Position numbers and translations under genes: made by a program. A DNA stretch of 64,000 nucleotides from Heliopora coerulea (Eukaryota > Cnidaria > Anthozoa > Scleralcyonacea > Helioporidae), in contig JASJOG010000318.1 in NCBI GenBank assembly GCA_030142905.1, forward strand, positions 2,501-66,500, given 5' to 3'. This document shows, piece after piece, positions 1 through 11,800 of this stretch. The notes under the pieces are model-generated. The model did no database searches, was not told the origin of the DNA, and worked only from the letters and a program-made list of their open reading frames with translations. Position 1 is the first letter of the stretch. Each line of letters opens with the position of its first letter.

Positions 1-165
1 GCATAAACATTCATTATGAAATACGTATATCTTGACTGTAGTAGAAATTCTAGGTGATATTACACATCTTGTAACCTCATGTAACATAAAATAATTTAAT
101 TTTTTAAAGGATTTATACCTTTACCATACCTGTGCGCCGAATTTGCGATGTTAGGACAAGAATTT

Positions 166-227
166 ACAGATAGTTGTGACAGACTATATGGTTTTACCAA
201 TCCAGATAGTCTGTCACAACTATCTGT
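166..227. repeat. Perfect 22-bp hairpin
   Basis: Two 22-bp arms (166-187 and 206-227) are exact reverse complements around an 18-bp loop. The arms begin ACAGATAGTTGTGACAG. It could be the remnant of a MITE or of a terminal-inverted-repeat element that lost its interior. No coding role is visible. Confidence 0.7.
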
Positions 228-404
228 ACAGTCAGGTAAGTCCAATATGACTTTTAAGGAACGTCTTTCAGGATCCTTCGGTTTGTTCCTAACAATTACA
301 AGAATAAATATTCCAACAATGCAAGAATATTTGCCAGATTTTCATATAAGGTTTAGAGAACGTGGAGACTGAAAGTTTAACTTGGGGCTGCTTGTTCTAT
401 TGTC

Positions 405-528
405 CAAAAACCATGACCAGCCGACAACTTAAAAATGTATAAAATAAAACATATTCCGAAAAATAGAGACATCTTGGAAAACTCAAGATGTCTCTATTTT
501 CGGAATATGTTTTATTTTATACTTGTTC
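405..528. repeat. Fold-back hairpin, collapsed copy of the 60,977-61,605 element
   Basis: The segment around 430-522 folds on itself: an arm containing CATATTCCGAAAAATAGAGA is followed, after a short loop, by its reverse complement. The leading sequence GACCAGCCGACAACTT and both arms recur at the ends of the larger element at 60,977-61,605. This copy therefore looks like an internal deletion that left only the terminal arms. Confidence 0.7.
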
Positions 529-896
529 TATTGTCTGAAACCAAATACAAAGCATAACTCCGACCTTGGGTACCGTTATGCTGTCATTGCTCTCAGCCTG
601 ACAGTGATTAAGTAAGAAAGGTGAACTTTCGCATGAACATCAGTAGAGGGCAATTCATTCGCACGTTTCCGGATAATGAACCAACATTAACGCTTTCCGG
701 GCAAGGGGAATCTTTTATCATTCAATTGTCGCTTAAGACAGATGATTTCACTTTTTACGGGGTGACATCATCATCATTATTATTATTATCATTTTACTTA
801 GCCCTGTGTTTGATTTGGGGCCAACGCAGTCCTTTAAACCGAGCGACATATAAAATAGTCACGATGTGTCCATTTGTAAATCATAACAGACATCGT

Positions 897-1431
897 AGTT
901 TACACAGTTATCAATCCACTCTTTATCTTTCGCGCTATTGTCTCAGCTTGATGCACTACAACACGATGAATTTCGGTTGCAACCCAAAGTACTCTTTCAC
1001 TCTATACATTGGCCCACGATATAAGGCAGGCTTTGCACGTTCCCAAGACAGCCAATGACTAGAGGCACAATTTCCACTCGCCAACCTGGTGACTGCTTTC
1101 GCAAGTCGTAGCTTTATTGTTGGCACTTCATCTTGTTCTCCTGCTCTTTAGCTTCCACATTCTCCTCTCTCGGACAGGCCATATCAACTAGAACAATCCT
1201 TTTCTAATCTCGATATTCGATTGTCAAATCTGGTCTTCGATGCTGTACTGCGGTCACTGTTTGGTATTCAAAATCCCATTGGAGTCTCCCGGTATTTGTT
1301 TCCAACACGCTATTACGATCCCATTTCAGTCGATATCACAACTGATCTTTCCCTTGTATCCCTTGTTGCCGTGCCCATTCAACTGCAAACACCATCAGGG
1401 CCTGATCATGCTTAGTTAGATACTCAAGTGC
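897..1431 (-). pseudogene. C-terminal remnant of an RLE-type (R2-like) LINE
   Basis: Read on the minus strand, this stretch gives a nearly continuous frame ending at about 899. It contains RPDLTIEYRD, then IVLVDMACP about ten residues later, then ENVEAKEQE, PGWRVEIVPLVIGCLG and a tail reading ETIARKIKSGLITV. The RPD...D spacing is the restriction-like endonuclease (PD-(D/E)XK) signature of R2/NeSL-like non-LTR retrotransposons, and the tail matches the usual end of that protein. At least three in-frame stops (after IEYRD, after CQQ, and upstream near 1330) kill it. The reverse transcriptase is missing. The 5' side (in element orientation) abuts the TTA repeat at 1436. It is a different family from the neighbour at 1741-3483, whose RLE reads RRPDIVIVEK. 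Confidence 0.75.
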
Positions 1432-1435
1432 ATGT

Positions 1436-1645
1436 TGATATTATTATTATTATTATTATCATTATTCTTATTATCATTATCAGTATCATTGTTATATTAT
1501 CATTATCACTACTGTTATATTGTTATATTATTATATTATGTAATTATGTCATGTTATTATATTATTATTTTATTATATTATTATATTATATTATTATGTC
1601 ATTATATTATATTATTAAATTATTATACTATTATATTATTTATTC
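1436..1645. repeat. (TTA/ATT)n microsatellite
   Basis: About 210 bp of imperfect TTA/ATT repeats. It lies directly downstream, in element orientation, of the RLE-type LINE at 1741-3483 and directly upstream of the fragment at 897-1431. A (TAA)n tract at this place is what one expects for the 3' tail of such a LINE. The Leu/Ile/Tyr-only open frames within it are artefacts of the repeat. Confidence 0.85.
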
Positions 1646-1740
1646 TTCACGCAGGCAAATAATAAGTCGATCTAATTTCCTAAAGAGCGGGTCATGACTT
1701 GCGACCAAAGGTCCCCGGGTTAATATCCTCTCATCCAGTT

Positions 1741-3483
1741 TCAATCATCAAGCACTTTCCTTAGTATTCTAGCCGTCTCTAGTAATGCGGTTTTCTGCAT
1801 ACGTTCCACTCTCATTTCAACTTCGATTTTGTTCAGCCACAATTGTATGCTGTTTGTCATTGTTCCCAATGCTCCTACCACCACAGGAGTTACTTCGACC
1901 TTCATTTTCCACAACCTTGCAACCTCATATCGTAATTCTTGATATTTTTCTATTTTTTCTTGTTCCTTTGCATTCACCCTGCTGTCTTTTGCAACTGCTA
2001 CATCTATTATTTTGCAAATACTTTCTCGCTTTTCTACTATCACTATGTCCGGCCTTCTCTCTATAACCTTGTCACACTGTATGCTAAAATCCCATAATAG
2101 CTTCACTTCCTCCGACTCCATCACTCCTTGATGTTGGTGTACATACCATTTTTCTGCCCTCATAAGTTTGTATTTTCCACAAGTACTCCAACGTGTTATT
2201 CTTGCTAAGTTATCATGTCTCTTTTTGCATTCTTTCTGTGCTAACATGCTGCATTCACTTGTGATATGACTCACATTTTCTCCCTTTTCCCCGCTCATCC
2301 TACATAATGGGGATTCACCATTTTTATCAATGTTAAACTTGACGGAATTCGTACGTAATGCCTGTTCCTGTGCAGCACATATCAGTGCCTCTGTTTCCAT
2401 TATTTAGATCGGCCTTCCTCAACCATCTCTACGTTTGCCTTTTATCAACTCCTTCCTCCATTTCCCTTAGTAACTGGCCATGCATAACCTTTTCCTTCCA
2501 TCCCTTTTCCATCTGCTCCATTCTCCTTTTCTTATACTCATCCTTATCAACACAATAATCAACATCAATCACTCCAATCAATTTAATCCCTTCCAATAGT
2601 TTCTCCACACTATTTTTCACATACCAGCCCAAATTAGTCCCCTCGCTCCTAATGCAATTCTCGCAGGTGATGAGTCCTCTTCCCCCTTTTGCTCTAGGTA
2701 TGTAAATCCGATCAACATTGCTTTTCGGATGTAATGCTCCATACATTGTCGTTATTTTTCTTGTTTTTCTGTCAAGCTTTTGTACTTCCTCCTTATTCCA
2801 ATTTATCAACCTTGCTCCATATCTTAGCACCGATATAGCCCATGTATTTATTGCTACTATTTTGTTCTTACCGTTCCATTCCGACTTCAGTACTAATTTG
2901 AATCTTCTTATGTATTCTCTTCCAAATTTCACTTTCATCTTACTTTCCTCAATCTTGTCCGTTTCCAGTATTCCCAGATATTTGTATCCATCTTCCTCTA
3001 TTTGCCTCATGATCTGTCGGGCCGGCAGCACAACTCTTTCTGTTGCAACCACCTTCCCTCTATTCAAAATCAGACACCCACACTTCTTTATTCCAAACTC
3101 CATTCCCACATGCATATGAACATATATACAGAATTAATCAAGGAGTCGATTTGGTTCTCCGTCCTACCAAATAGTTTGAGGTCATCCATTAATAATAAAT
3201 GGTTAATCCTAAATTGCTTCTTCCCCCATTCATAACCAATTCCTATTTTCCTCAAAACGAGGGTCAGTGGTATCATGCTCAGGACAAATATCAACACTGA
3301 CAAACTTTCTCCTTGAAAAATCCCTCTCCTTATTCGTACCTCACCCAGATTCTCACCATATGCTGTTAGTTCTGTCTTCCAGATTTTCATGCTCTCACCT
3401 AGAAGGTTTTGGATGTTGTTCGCTCTCCCAAACATTTGCATACATTTCTTGATCCACGGATGTGGTACCATATCAAAAGCCAT
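1741..3483 (-). pseudogene. 5'-truncated RLE-type (R2-like) LINE: RT, zinc knuckle, endonuclease
   Basis: Three minus-strand frames form one retrotransposon protein. The first (3483 down to about 3100) holds reverse transcriptase motifs: RRGIFQGESLSVLIF, followed by INHLLLMDDLKLFGR with the catalytic DD. The second (3115-2429) continues with MEFGIKKC, YKYLGILE and the thumb-like YGALHPKSNVDRIYIPR. The third (2400-1741) starts near METEALICAAQEQALRTN and carries a CCHC-type knuckle (CRMSG...HITSEC) and the restriction-like endonuclease RRPDIVIVEK...IIDVAVAKD. This order (RT, knuckle, RLE) is that of R2/NeSL-clade LINEs. Frameshifts near 3110 and 2415 separate the parts. The N-terminal DNA-binding fingers and most of the RT fingers are lost at the ATT repeat starting at 3481. 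The 3' UTR runs to a TAA tract at 1640. Confidence 0.88.
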
Positions 3484-3668
3484 ATTATTATTATATTATT
3501 ATTATTATATTACTATTATTATTATATTACTATTATTATTATATTACTATTATTATTATATTATCATTACTATTATTATTATATTATCATCATTACTATT
3601 ATTATTATCATTCCTATTGTTATTATCATTACTATTATTATTATCATTACTATTGTTATTACCATTAA
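3481..3668. repeat. (ATT)n microsatellite
   Basis: About 190 bp of TTA/ATT/CATTACT repeats directly abutting the truncated 5' end of the RLE LINE. It may be the tail of a neighbouring element or a tract into which the LINE integrated. Confidence 0.85.
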
Positions 3669-4056
3669 TAAAGCACTTCTACTCGATTTTTAAATATTAC
3701 ATATAAACAGTATGACATTTTCACTCGATTATTATAATTGAACAGATGAAGGAGAAGTAGAGTGCTATGATGTTAAAGTGGAGGTATCTGGGCACTTAAT
3801 GACAATACTGAATGAAAAAAACAAGGATTCATTGCTAAACAAAAAGTCAGAAATAGTTTCGGCCTGCCCACACAAAAACAGGTTTCGCGTAAAGAACCTG
3901 AGAACAATAGATTCGTCTTCACACCTACACGCCACGCTTCGGCAGCAAGCATATAAGTGGCCCGCATTCCGAAATCTGCCTTTTCCGCCAGAAGATTCTC
4001 CAAGGAAACAGACTGTTGCGGCTTTGACGTAAACAAAATACTAATACTATTACTAC

Positions 4057-4060
<4 letters not shown>
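3669..4060. other. Intergenic, no gene recognised
   Basis: No family resemblance was found on either strand. The plus-strand frame at 3778-4032 has no recognisable motif and ends near the TA repeat. Confidence 0.4.
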
Positions 4061-4061
<1 letters not shown>

Positions 4062-4107
<46 letters not shown>

Positions 4108-4156
4108 CATTTATATATATATATATATTTATATATACATTTATATATATATATAT
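4062..4156. repeat. (TA)n microsatellite
   Basis: Almost pure alternating TA with a few TATACATT interruptions. It lies immediately against the left end of the long palindrome at 4157-4688. Confidence 0.9.
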
Positions 4157-4688
4157 GAAATTCACCTCTTAATACGCTAATTCATGAAGAAACTTTGGAA
4201 ATTTATCGTTCGTAAGCCGAGAAAATTTAACTTCACGTATAAAAGCACATGCATCTTTATCATATATACATAGATCCGACACGCTTATGATTTTCTTTTA
4301 TCTTTTATCTCTACGCAAGCGACTTGAATAAATAGAGCGCTTGATACCATTACAGGTAGAGCGAAAATGACACAAATAGAGACAAATGTTTAGCTGTCGC
4401 TACTCCGACTACTAGCCTGATGATCGCCAGAGCGCGTGAAACTCGGAGTAGCGACAGCTAAACATTTGTCTCTATTTGTGTCATTTTCGCTCTACCTGTA
4501 ATGGTATCAAGCGCTCTATCTATTCAAGTCACTTGCGTAGAGATAAAAGACAAAAGAAAATCATAAGCGTGTCGGATCTATATATATGATAAAGATACAT
4601 GTGCTTTTATACGTGAAGAAGAAGTTAAATTTTTTCGATAATATTCCAAAGTTTCTTCATGAATTAGCGTATTAAGAGGTGAATTTCA
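4157..4688. repeat. Long fold-back element with hammerhead-like centre
   Basis: The two arms, about 250 bp each, are near-perfect reverse complements: the left begins GAAATTCACCTCTTAATACG and the right ends with its complement near 4688. The central loop (about 4405-4445) contains CTGATGA at 4417-4423 and GAAAC at 4438-4442, the invariant order of a hammerhead ribozyme core. I infer a non-autonomous derivative of a Penelope-like element built from two inverted terminal repeats. A few mismatches sit in the distal arms; the inner 100 bp is essentially perfect. No protein is encoded. Confidence 0.75.
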
Positions 4689-4699
4689 TAAGACATTTA

Positions 4700-6240
4700 A
4701 AAAACTCGCAGTTCGTGCTTTGTCGGGTCTAAAACACTCTGCTATCGCTTCGTATTTTAAATCCCGATAAAGCACCCCAGCTCGGTTTTTAAATATTACA
4801 TAAGACACCAAATCCATAAGACACCAAATAGCTATATAAGAACTTCCAAAACTAACGCCTTCTCAACATAAAATGTTCTCGTCAAAAGTCTTTGTGACGT
4901 AAAATAATTGACCGGAGCACGAGCTCATTATTAAATTTTGTAATGTTGGCACGTGCAACAGATTACGTCATTCAGAAATTCTTAATACATGTCACTTCAG
5001 ATCACGTAACTATTTCATTTATGATCTTCGTTAAAATTGCTTTCATTTGATGCTGCAACGTGGTTTCGCGCACATGAATTAAAGTTAGTCTTTCGAAGCA
5101 CAGGACCAATTCTTGACCTTGCAGCTCAGTAGCGTTAACGTGGCTAGGCCAATTTTTTTTTTTGAAAAAGAAGCTTCTGGGAGACTGGGAACTAGAATTA
5201 CAGCTAAGGAGAATTTTGTCCTTGGCAGTAAGCCAAAGACTTAAATTATGCATCCCGGGCCTCTAAGAGTACTAATTAGAAGCATTATAAGATGTTTTTG
5301 TGTAATATTTCAGGCAATAATATTATCAGTCCAGTACAATTTGGGAGGACGCTGACTCCCCCAGATCCATCCTTTGCTATGCTACTGCTCAGCAAGTGTC
5401 GTATCTGAGCAGCGTGCGGGAAGATCGTGGTTTCGAATTCATGTAAATGTTAAGTCGTTTCGTGTCAACATAGTAGACAGTACACCTCGAAATTCGAGGA
5501 ATCGCTCATACAGTATTGAATAGAAGCTTTTCTTAACCTTTACGAGTACTTTCCGGAACATTAAGAGTTTTTTGATTTATTCTTTTCTGACTGTGGACAC
5601 TTTCACTTAGTAAATTGTCTTTTCATTATTTGCTAAGCTTTCATCCTGCTTGCCCTGGGATATCTTCAGAGCAGAACTGTTTTGTTTTATTTAAACAAAA
5701 CATAACTTTGAATAATCATAAGAGTTCTATTTTTGATAACGTCAGGTGAATTTACGTACGGCACTCGCTTGTGCCACGTGATTATACGTCCACGAGATAC
5801 GAAGTAGTGGTTGAAGAAATTTGATTTGAAAAAGTAAAAGTTAGAGTGATTGTATCTTTTGTAAGTTATTTACGAAATTTAGAATTTATGAAATGCAAAA
5901 GTCCAAAACGTCGTGCAATGGATAACAAGCTCATGTGATGGTATATCGTGTTTCGAAGGAGGAGATTTCCCTGAATCCTTTCCAATCCGAGACATCTTCC
6001 GGCATTGGCCAGATTAAAATTAAAAAGTCGGGTACGGACTGGAACGGGTTCATAGGATACTTGTAATAAGCGATAATAAGATTCCGCTTGGTAATCTGAT
6101 TCTATTTTCAAGCATGTTTCGCAACAGAGGATTTGTCAAGTTGAGCTTCAAACCAATTTTTGTCGTGCTCTTTGACTCCAGTTTCAAAGTTTCGTTTCGT
6201 ATATATTCACAAAACCATATTCGCATCGTATCTCGTAAAC
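4700..6240. other. Intergenic, no gene recognised
   Basis: The stretch is AT-rich. Short frames at 5002-5253 (minus) and 5866-6244 (minus) show no motif, splice context or family resemblance. Nothing else is supported here. Confidence 0.4.
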
Positions 6241-6245
6241 TCAAG

Positions 6246-6690
6246 GATTTAACGTAAAAGGTAAAGTTAAAGTAAAGGTAAAGTGCCTTTATTAATATGG
6301 ATAACCCTTACAGTTCACTAAACTGTTCTCTCTAGATGTTCAGTAAGGGCTACCCCTCATGGGTCCAGTGTTACTACAGGAGGAAACTGGAGTAAAGTAC
6401 CTTTATTTATACTGGATAACCCTATCAGCTAGCTCAACTGTTCTCTCTAGATGTCCAGTAAGGGCCACCCCTCATGGGTCCAGTAGTACTACAGGAGGAA
6501 ACTGGAGTAAAGTACATTTATTTATACTGGATAACCCTATCAGCTAGCTCAACTGTTCTCTCTAGAGGTCCAGTAAGGGCCACCCACCATGGGTCCAGTG
6601 TTACTACAGGAGTAAACCGGACTACCTGGAGAAACCTGCGATGCTTGGTGGAGGCAAACTGGACAACACTCTTCTCACATGAGATGTGAC
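6246..6690 (-). mobile_element. SINE-like element with three tandem copies of a 115-bp unit
   Basis: Three consecutive units (about 6282-6399, 6400-6514 and 6515-6630) each contain ACTGGATAACCCT, TGTTCTCTCTAGA, CAGTAAGGGCCACCC and CTACAGGAG. The same unit occurs once, in the opposite orientation, at 62,700-62,900, where it follows a tRNA-like head. The right edge here (GACAACACTCTTCTCACAT) matches the head-tail junction of that copy. This is therefore a head-less copy on the minus strand whose body unit has been tandemly amplified. Confidence 0.7.
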
Positions 6691-7520
6691 TACAAGGACC
6701 TCCAATCGAGGTCTTCATTTTTACCCTTCGAATTTTCTAATCCGTTTTTTTCTTTCCTTAAATTGCCTTATGGTTAGGTTTAGGGTTAGGATTAGTTTGT
6801 ATCGAAATGTATTTCATAAAAGAATAAATTTACCGTGTCCTTGGGTCATGAAAAAAAATTTTGCATACCGTTTAAATTATAACGGACTGTTTCAAAAACC
6901 TGGCCGACAAGGAACGTGTCAACAGTACCATAGTCAAAGGCAGAACCGACTAGCGGGGAAAAGGCTCTCCGTTTCTCATATCGCCCCGAAACGGTGTTCT
7001 AAATCCAAATGCAAGGTCTATCTGGCATAACTAAGTGCTCCTACAAAAACCTACATGGCATGATGTCAACTTAGTCTGAGATAGCCGACGTCAAGTTTAT
7101 TTACTAAACTGCATGGGCATCACACGTGGAGCATTCTTTTGGCCTTTTTAATTTGCATTAATCAAACGTCTAATTTACTGCAACGCAGAATTTAATTTGC
7201 TACAACAAGGCTTTCAGTTTGCAGCAGCCAAAGTTTATATTTGCTGTAACCCAACTTTTAATTTTCTGCAACCACAGTTTTTATTTGCAGCAACCGAACT
7301 TTTAATTAATTTGAAACAACAAACATTTTAGTTTGTAACAATTATATCTAAATCTGACTTTAATAGCTTTTATTCGCAGCGAATTTATAACCAACATTGT
7401 AATTTTTAGCAATTTCCCTGTGGGCCACCGTAGTAACACTGGCGAAACTCACTGCCATATTGCGTAACACGATGCGCTGCCTGGAGCAGCTCAGACGAAT
7501 AACTTTGAATACTGTGACCA
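6691..7520. other. Intergenic, no gene recognised
   Basis: Between 7140 and 7330 a degenerate phrase of the type TTTGCTGCAACC...TTTTAATTTGC recurs about six times, a weak minisatellite. No coding signal is seen. Confidence 0.4.
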
Positions 7521-7649
7521 AATCTATTTCAGAATCATTCTCAGAGAAATACACGAAGAGAAACTTTTCATGATAATCTGACATAGCCGAAGTCAACTGA
7601 AAATATTTTGTGCATTTAAATTGGATAAAACTCGCCTCCAATCTTTGTG

Positions 7650-7720
7650 GACTCGATAGCTCAACTGGTAGAGTGGCGGACCGATATCCTGAAGGTGCGA
7701 GTTCAAATCCCGCTTTAGTC
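7650..7720 (+). mobile_element. tRNA-derived SINE head
   Basis: A tRNA-like sequence with an A-box (ATAGCTCAACTGG) and a B-box (GGTGCGAGTTCAAATCC). The 5' GACTCGA and 3' TTTAGTC ends can pair as an acceptor stem with one mismatch. It is not called as a functional tRNA: the anticodon arm is imperfect, and the same unit recurs at 7902, 11,343-11,450 and 11,620 with conserved non-tRNA flanks (AGTCAACATTTTTC, GATTCTGAAATAGAATTGAA). The flanks 7525-7605 and 7715-7810 are inverted relative to each other. Confidence 0.75.
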
Positions 7721-7901
7721 AACATTTTTCGGTTAACTTCGGCAGTGTCAGATGATCATGAAAAGTTCATGTTCATGTATATCTCTGAGAATGATTCTGA
7801 AATAGAATTGAAACAATGCACATCCTCTCATGGATAAGCGTTAAGTTGTCTCAAGAATATCTCGTGCACTTAAACTGCATAAAACTCCTCCAATCCCTGT
7901 G

Positions 7902-7972
7902 GACTCGATAGCTCAACAGGGAGAGCGGGCGACCGAAATCCCGAGGGCCCGAGTTCAAATCTCACACGAGTC
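7902..7972 (+). mobile_element. tRNA-derived SINE head, second copy
   Basis: Same family as 7650-7720: GACTCGATAGCTCAACAG, then a B-box (GAGTTCAAATC), then the shared tail TTAGTTGACTTCGGCAGTG. The preceding 120 bp (7787-7901) also match the sequence before the copy at 11,620, so the repeated unit is longer than the tRNA-like part. Confidence 0.72.
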
Positions 7973-8030
7973 AATATTTTTTAGTTGACTTCGGCAGTGT
8001 TAGATTATCATGAAAAGTTTCAGTTCACTG

Positions 8031-8122
8031 TGATCAAAATACGCGGGATATTGAGAGATTTGAAAAGTGAATGTTTTTAGACTTTTGAAAGTCCAGTTTT
8101 TGGATCACGGTATCCAAACACC
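8031..8122. mobile_element. Short MITE, GTTTGGATCACAGT family
   Basis: The ends read ACTGTGATCAAAATACG and GTTTTTGGATCACGGTAT, inverted repeats of each other. A better conserved copy lies at 16,509-16,598 and a partial one at about 18,493-18,535. Confidence 0.55.
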
Positions 8123-8822
8123 AAAATAGGTATGTCATGATATGACATTTAAAGATCCAAGTTTCTGTTACTCAGGCAGCTTTTCTCTCGTATCGACACA
8201 AATGAATTAACTTGTTCAGAGATTGTGCCGTGCAAACATGGACGACTTTCTCTACCCTGCATGGATTGTGTTACAGCCAAATTTTTTGAAAGCAAATGTC
8301 AGTTTCTGAAATTGTGGACTTGTCATATAAGTCTTTGATTGTCTTGGATTGAACTACGGAATTTAACAAAAGTTATTAAAAATCTTCAAACCCTACTAGT
8401 GGGCTCATGACTTATTTAATCAACTTTTTACTAGCAGAACAGTGTCAAACATACCAGTTCACTTGGCTTTGATTTGTTCCCTACTGACTATAAAAGTCCT
8501 TAAAAAGGCTTGGACAACGAGTGTCGACAGAGGATTGAGTGGGTGGTTTGTTGTCTGACTAAGTTCTATGTACTAATCCGTGAGCCAGCATTTGGAAGGG
8601 TTTTACTTTTGGGAGGGTTTACTCTGTTGATATAATATAACTGACTTGTAATGTCAAAGTTAAATCCAAGGAGTATAAAGTTAAGCAGAGGAGATATTCT
8701 TCGCCGATTGCTGAATTTCGTATTTCAACTCAGACGCTTTATCAAGAAAATCCAACATTTAACAACCAACTCAACTCTAGCCACAGAATCAAACAAAGAT
8801 AAATGTAAAGTTACTCCTATTC

Positions 8823-11800
8823 TTAACAAATTCCCGCGCTTATTAAACGTTTTGGCCTTGGGCGATGGCCATTCTCGTTGAAAGTGACCCCAGCATAACT
8901 TGCAGTTTTGAAGTATAAAGAGGCTATATCACCACACCAGGAGTCACATTTCTTGAAGCATTTCTTTGTGTAACCAGAAACATGGAGTCCTTTATAGAAC
9001 GTCGTATCACATATCAAAAGTTGGTACTTGTAGCTTTTGGAGGCAACACCATGGGCATTCCATAAACCGTACGTGCCGGCACCTTTATCGTAATTACCAG
9101 CAAGCGTAATAGGAGAGCCTGTCTTGACGAAGGCTGCTTTTTGTTTGCTTTTCTCGTCCACAAACATTGTTTCAGTAAACTAAAATAAAAAAAAGAGTTA
9201 AAACATTTAATTAAGTTCAAGTTTTGTATCAATGATATAAAAATTGAATACTGCGCGTACAGGGATAAAGGGGGAGGTAAAAAGTTAAAAGGTTGACAAC
9301 CTGCCGTGACTGATCTCAAAGAATTTCAACGTTTAGATCAAAGTCCCTTCGTCAGAGAAAGAAATGTGTTCTGAAATAGGAATAGCAACTTGACTAGGTT
9401 TTATACGAAAAGGAGTCATGATAAAAAGTTAACCAATAAAATACGAAAAACAAAAACGAACAAATCAACGACCAAGTAACGACAAGGGGATTTCACTCAA
9501 TACCAGTTTGTTGATCGTCGTTTAAAAATAGCAAATAACTTCCTTGTCGTTACCTCGACGTTGATTTGTTTGTTTTTGTTTCGCGCATTGCATTGGTTAA
9601 CTTTTTATCACATGACTCCTTTTCGTATAAAACCTAGTCAAGTTGCTACTCTTATTTCAGAACTCGTTTCTTTCTCTGACGAAGGGCCTTTGCTCAAAAC
9701 GTTGGAATTCTTTAAGATCAACCACAGCAGTTACCAACCTTTAAAACTTTTATCTTAAAGTTTTGTATGTTTGATATAAGTCAATCATTGAATAAAGGAA
9801 ATACAGTCAAAACAGCCTGGTAACCTAATCCACTTAAAGATGGTTGCAAAGAGGACCACACAATCAATGTGATAGGATTAGGAAAGCCATCGAAATGTCA
9901 GGGATTCCTCATCCAATTAAACGACGGCACTTACACAATGCCTCTTTCCTATTTATTGGTGTAAGCGGACTATCGATTGAAGGTCTCTTTATTACGAAAA
10001 TGTCACTGAATCGATTAAGGTTCAGAGACCTGTATTCAGGTTGTACACCAGAAGATAGGCAGCATTAAACCTGGATGTAGAGAGGCACAATGAACAGTGG
10101 AAAATCATTTCTGGAGACTGAGCAACTGAGAGTCGATTCCTACCCAGTGCTGCTACGTTCAGTAAATTCCAGACTTACTTTTACTTATCTATTAAAACTA
10201 CTCATGTCAATAAGAGCAATAATTCCGTTAGTGTCTCTTTTTACAGTTAGTATTGTCAAATCTGCATTGAACTGTACCTTATTAAGCAGACATACTGAAT
10301 GAAGTCATCTTCTGGTGAAGAGTCATAAAGTTTTTACTCAATCAAGTAAAGGTTGCTTGTATTCAATTTTTTGAGATTTTTCGTGGGCCACCGACCCGAA
10401 TCCTGCGATCAAGAGCCGCTATAGCTTTTTCCGAGGTAGTTTTTAAAAGGACGAACAAGAAAATATATTAAGTGAATTATAACTTAATGGTACGACGTGG
10501 CCTGTTTAAGTCTCAGAACTGATGATTGTCCTACATCTTAAAATTTACATTACATTTGCATGCAAAAACTTTTTCAAGATAGCAGTCAGCTGAAAGTATC
10601 ATAGTGTAACATCTTCTAAAGATATTAGTGAAAGGGATCTCGAGTATTTATAACATTGAATGAGTGGGATCAGTTGAAATATTCACCCTTCATACCTTTT
10701 TGGTTCTATCAAAGAACGAAGGAACACTCCAGAATTTTCTTCGTTCTTTTTTTTAAAATCGTTTCTTTAATGATAAGTAATAGTGAAGAGATGGCGTATA
10801 CACAATTTAATTAACATTGTCACTAAAAGAGTGAAAATGGTCAAGTCAAGAGCGAGAGGTATGAAAGGTGTGACTGATATAAATTTTCAGTTGCATTAAC
10901 AAATGTATAGAACATGCAATTACGATTATAGATGGTGTGTTTGGTGGACAAGAACAGAATCTTGATGTTATTAAAATAGCTTCTTACCAGCAAATGTGAG
11001 GACGTTCTTACGTGAGCCTCAAAAAAATTTCCGCTCTGTTTTTCAACTTAGTTTCTAAAAGCCACTGACTTTTAAAAACATGTTCACGATCCATTAACAC
11101 TCTAACCCCTAATCCTCACATACAGGCTGGATTTAATACATTCAAATTGGATGTAATGTTGCATGTGCGGATTTCAATAGAATTTTAAAAGGATTTCTGA
11201 TTGATTGAATAATTACAGTTTCTCGTAAAAACTCTTGGTGTGAAAGGACTTTACTCCCAATGTTTTCTTATAAAGTTTTCTTTTCTGTTTTATGAAACGA
11301 AACTTCACAATTAACCTACACTGCTGAAGTCAACTGAAAAATGTTGATTCGAGCGGGATTTGAACTCGCACCTTCGGGATACCGGTCCACCGCTCTACCT
11401 GTATCCCGAAGGTACGAGTTCAAATCCCGCACGAGTCAACATCTTTCAGTTGACTTCAGCAGTGTAGGTTCAATTGTGAAGTTTCGTTTCATAATACCCT
11501 GAGGATGATTCTGAAATAGAATTGAAACACTGCACATCCATCCTCATGGATAGCGTTAAGTTGTCGCGAGAATATTTCGTGCACTTAAATTGGATAAAAA
11601 CTCGCCTTCAATCCCTGTGGACTCGATAGCTCAAGAGGTACAGCGGCGGACCGATATCCCGAAGGTGCGAGTTCAAATCCCGCTCAAGTCAACATTTTCA
11701 GTTGACTTCAGCAGTGTAGGTTCAATTGTGAAGTTTTGTTTCATAATACCCTGAGGATGATTCTGAAATAGAATTTACTGTTTTAGTTGACTGCTTATTA

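Larger units (their letters stand above)
1..896. other. No gene recognised; repeats only
   Basis: I see no convincing coding exon here. Apart from two hairpins (166-227 and 405-528), the stretch is AT-rich, and the short open frames in it have no family resemblance, splice context or composition that would support them. Confidence 0.5.

Noticed and set aside
1428..1697. Open frames rich in Ile, Leu and Tyr at 1428-1697 and 3389-3706
   Set aside because: They translate TTA/ATT microsatellites; the length comes from the lack of stop codons in the repeat.
1785..3119. Plus-strand open frames over 1785-3452
   Set aside because: These are antisense shadows of the minus-strand RT/endonuclease remnant, which has the recognisable motifs.
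7650..7720. Functional tRNA gene
   Set aside because: A- and B-boxes are present, but the anticodon arm is poor and the unit recurs with conserved non-tRNA flanks, so it is a SINE head. The same applies at 7902, 11,620, 23,185, 35,982, 54,504 and 62,624.
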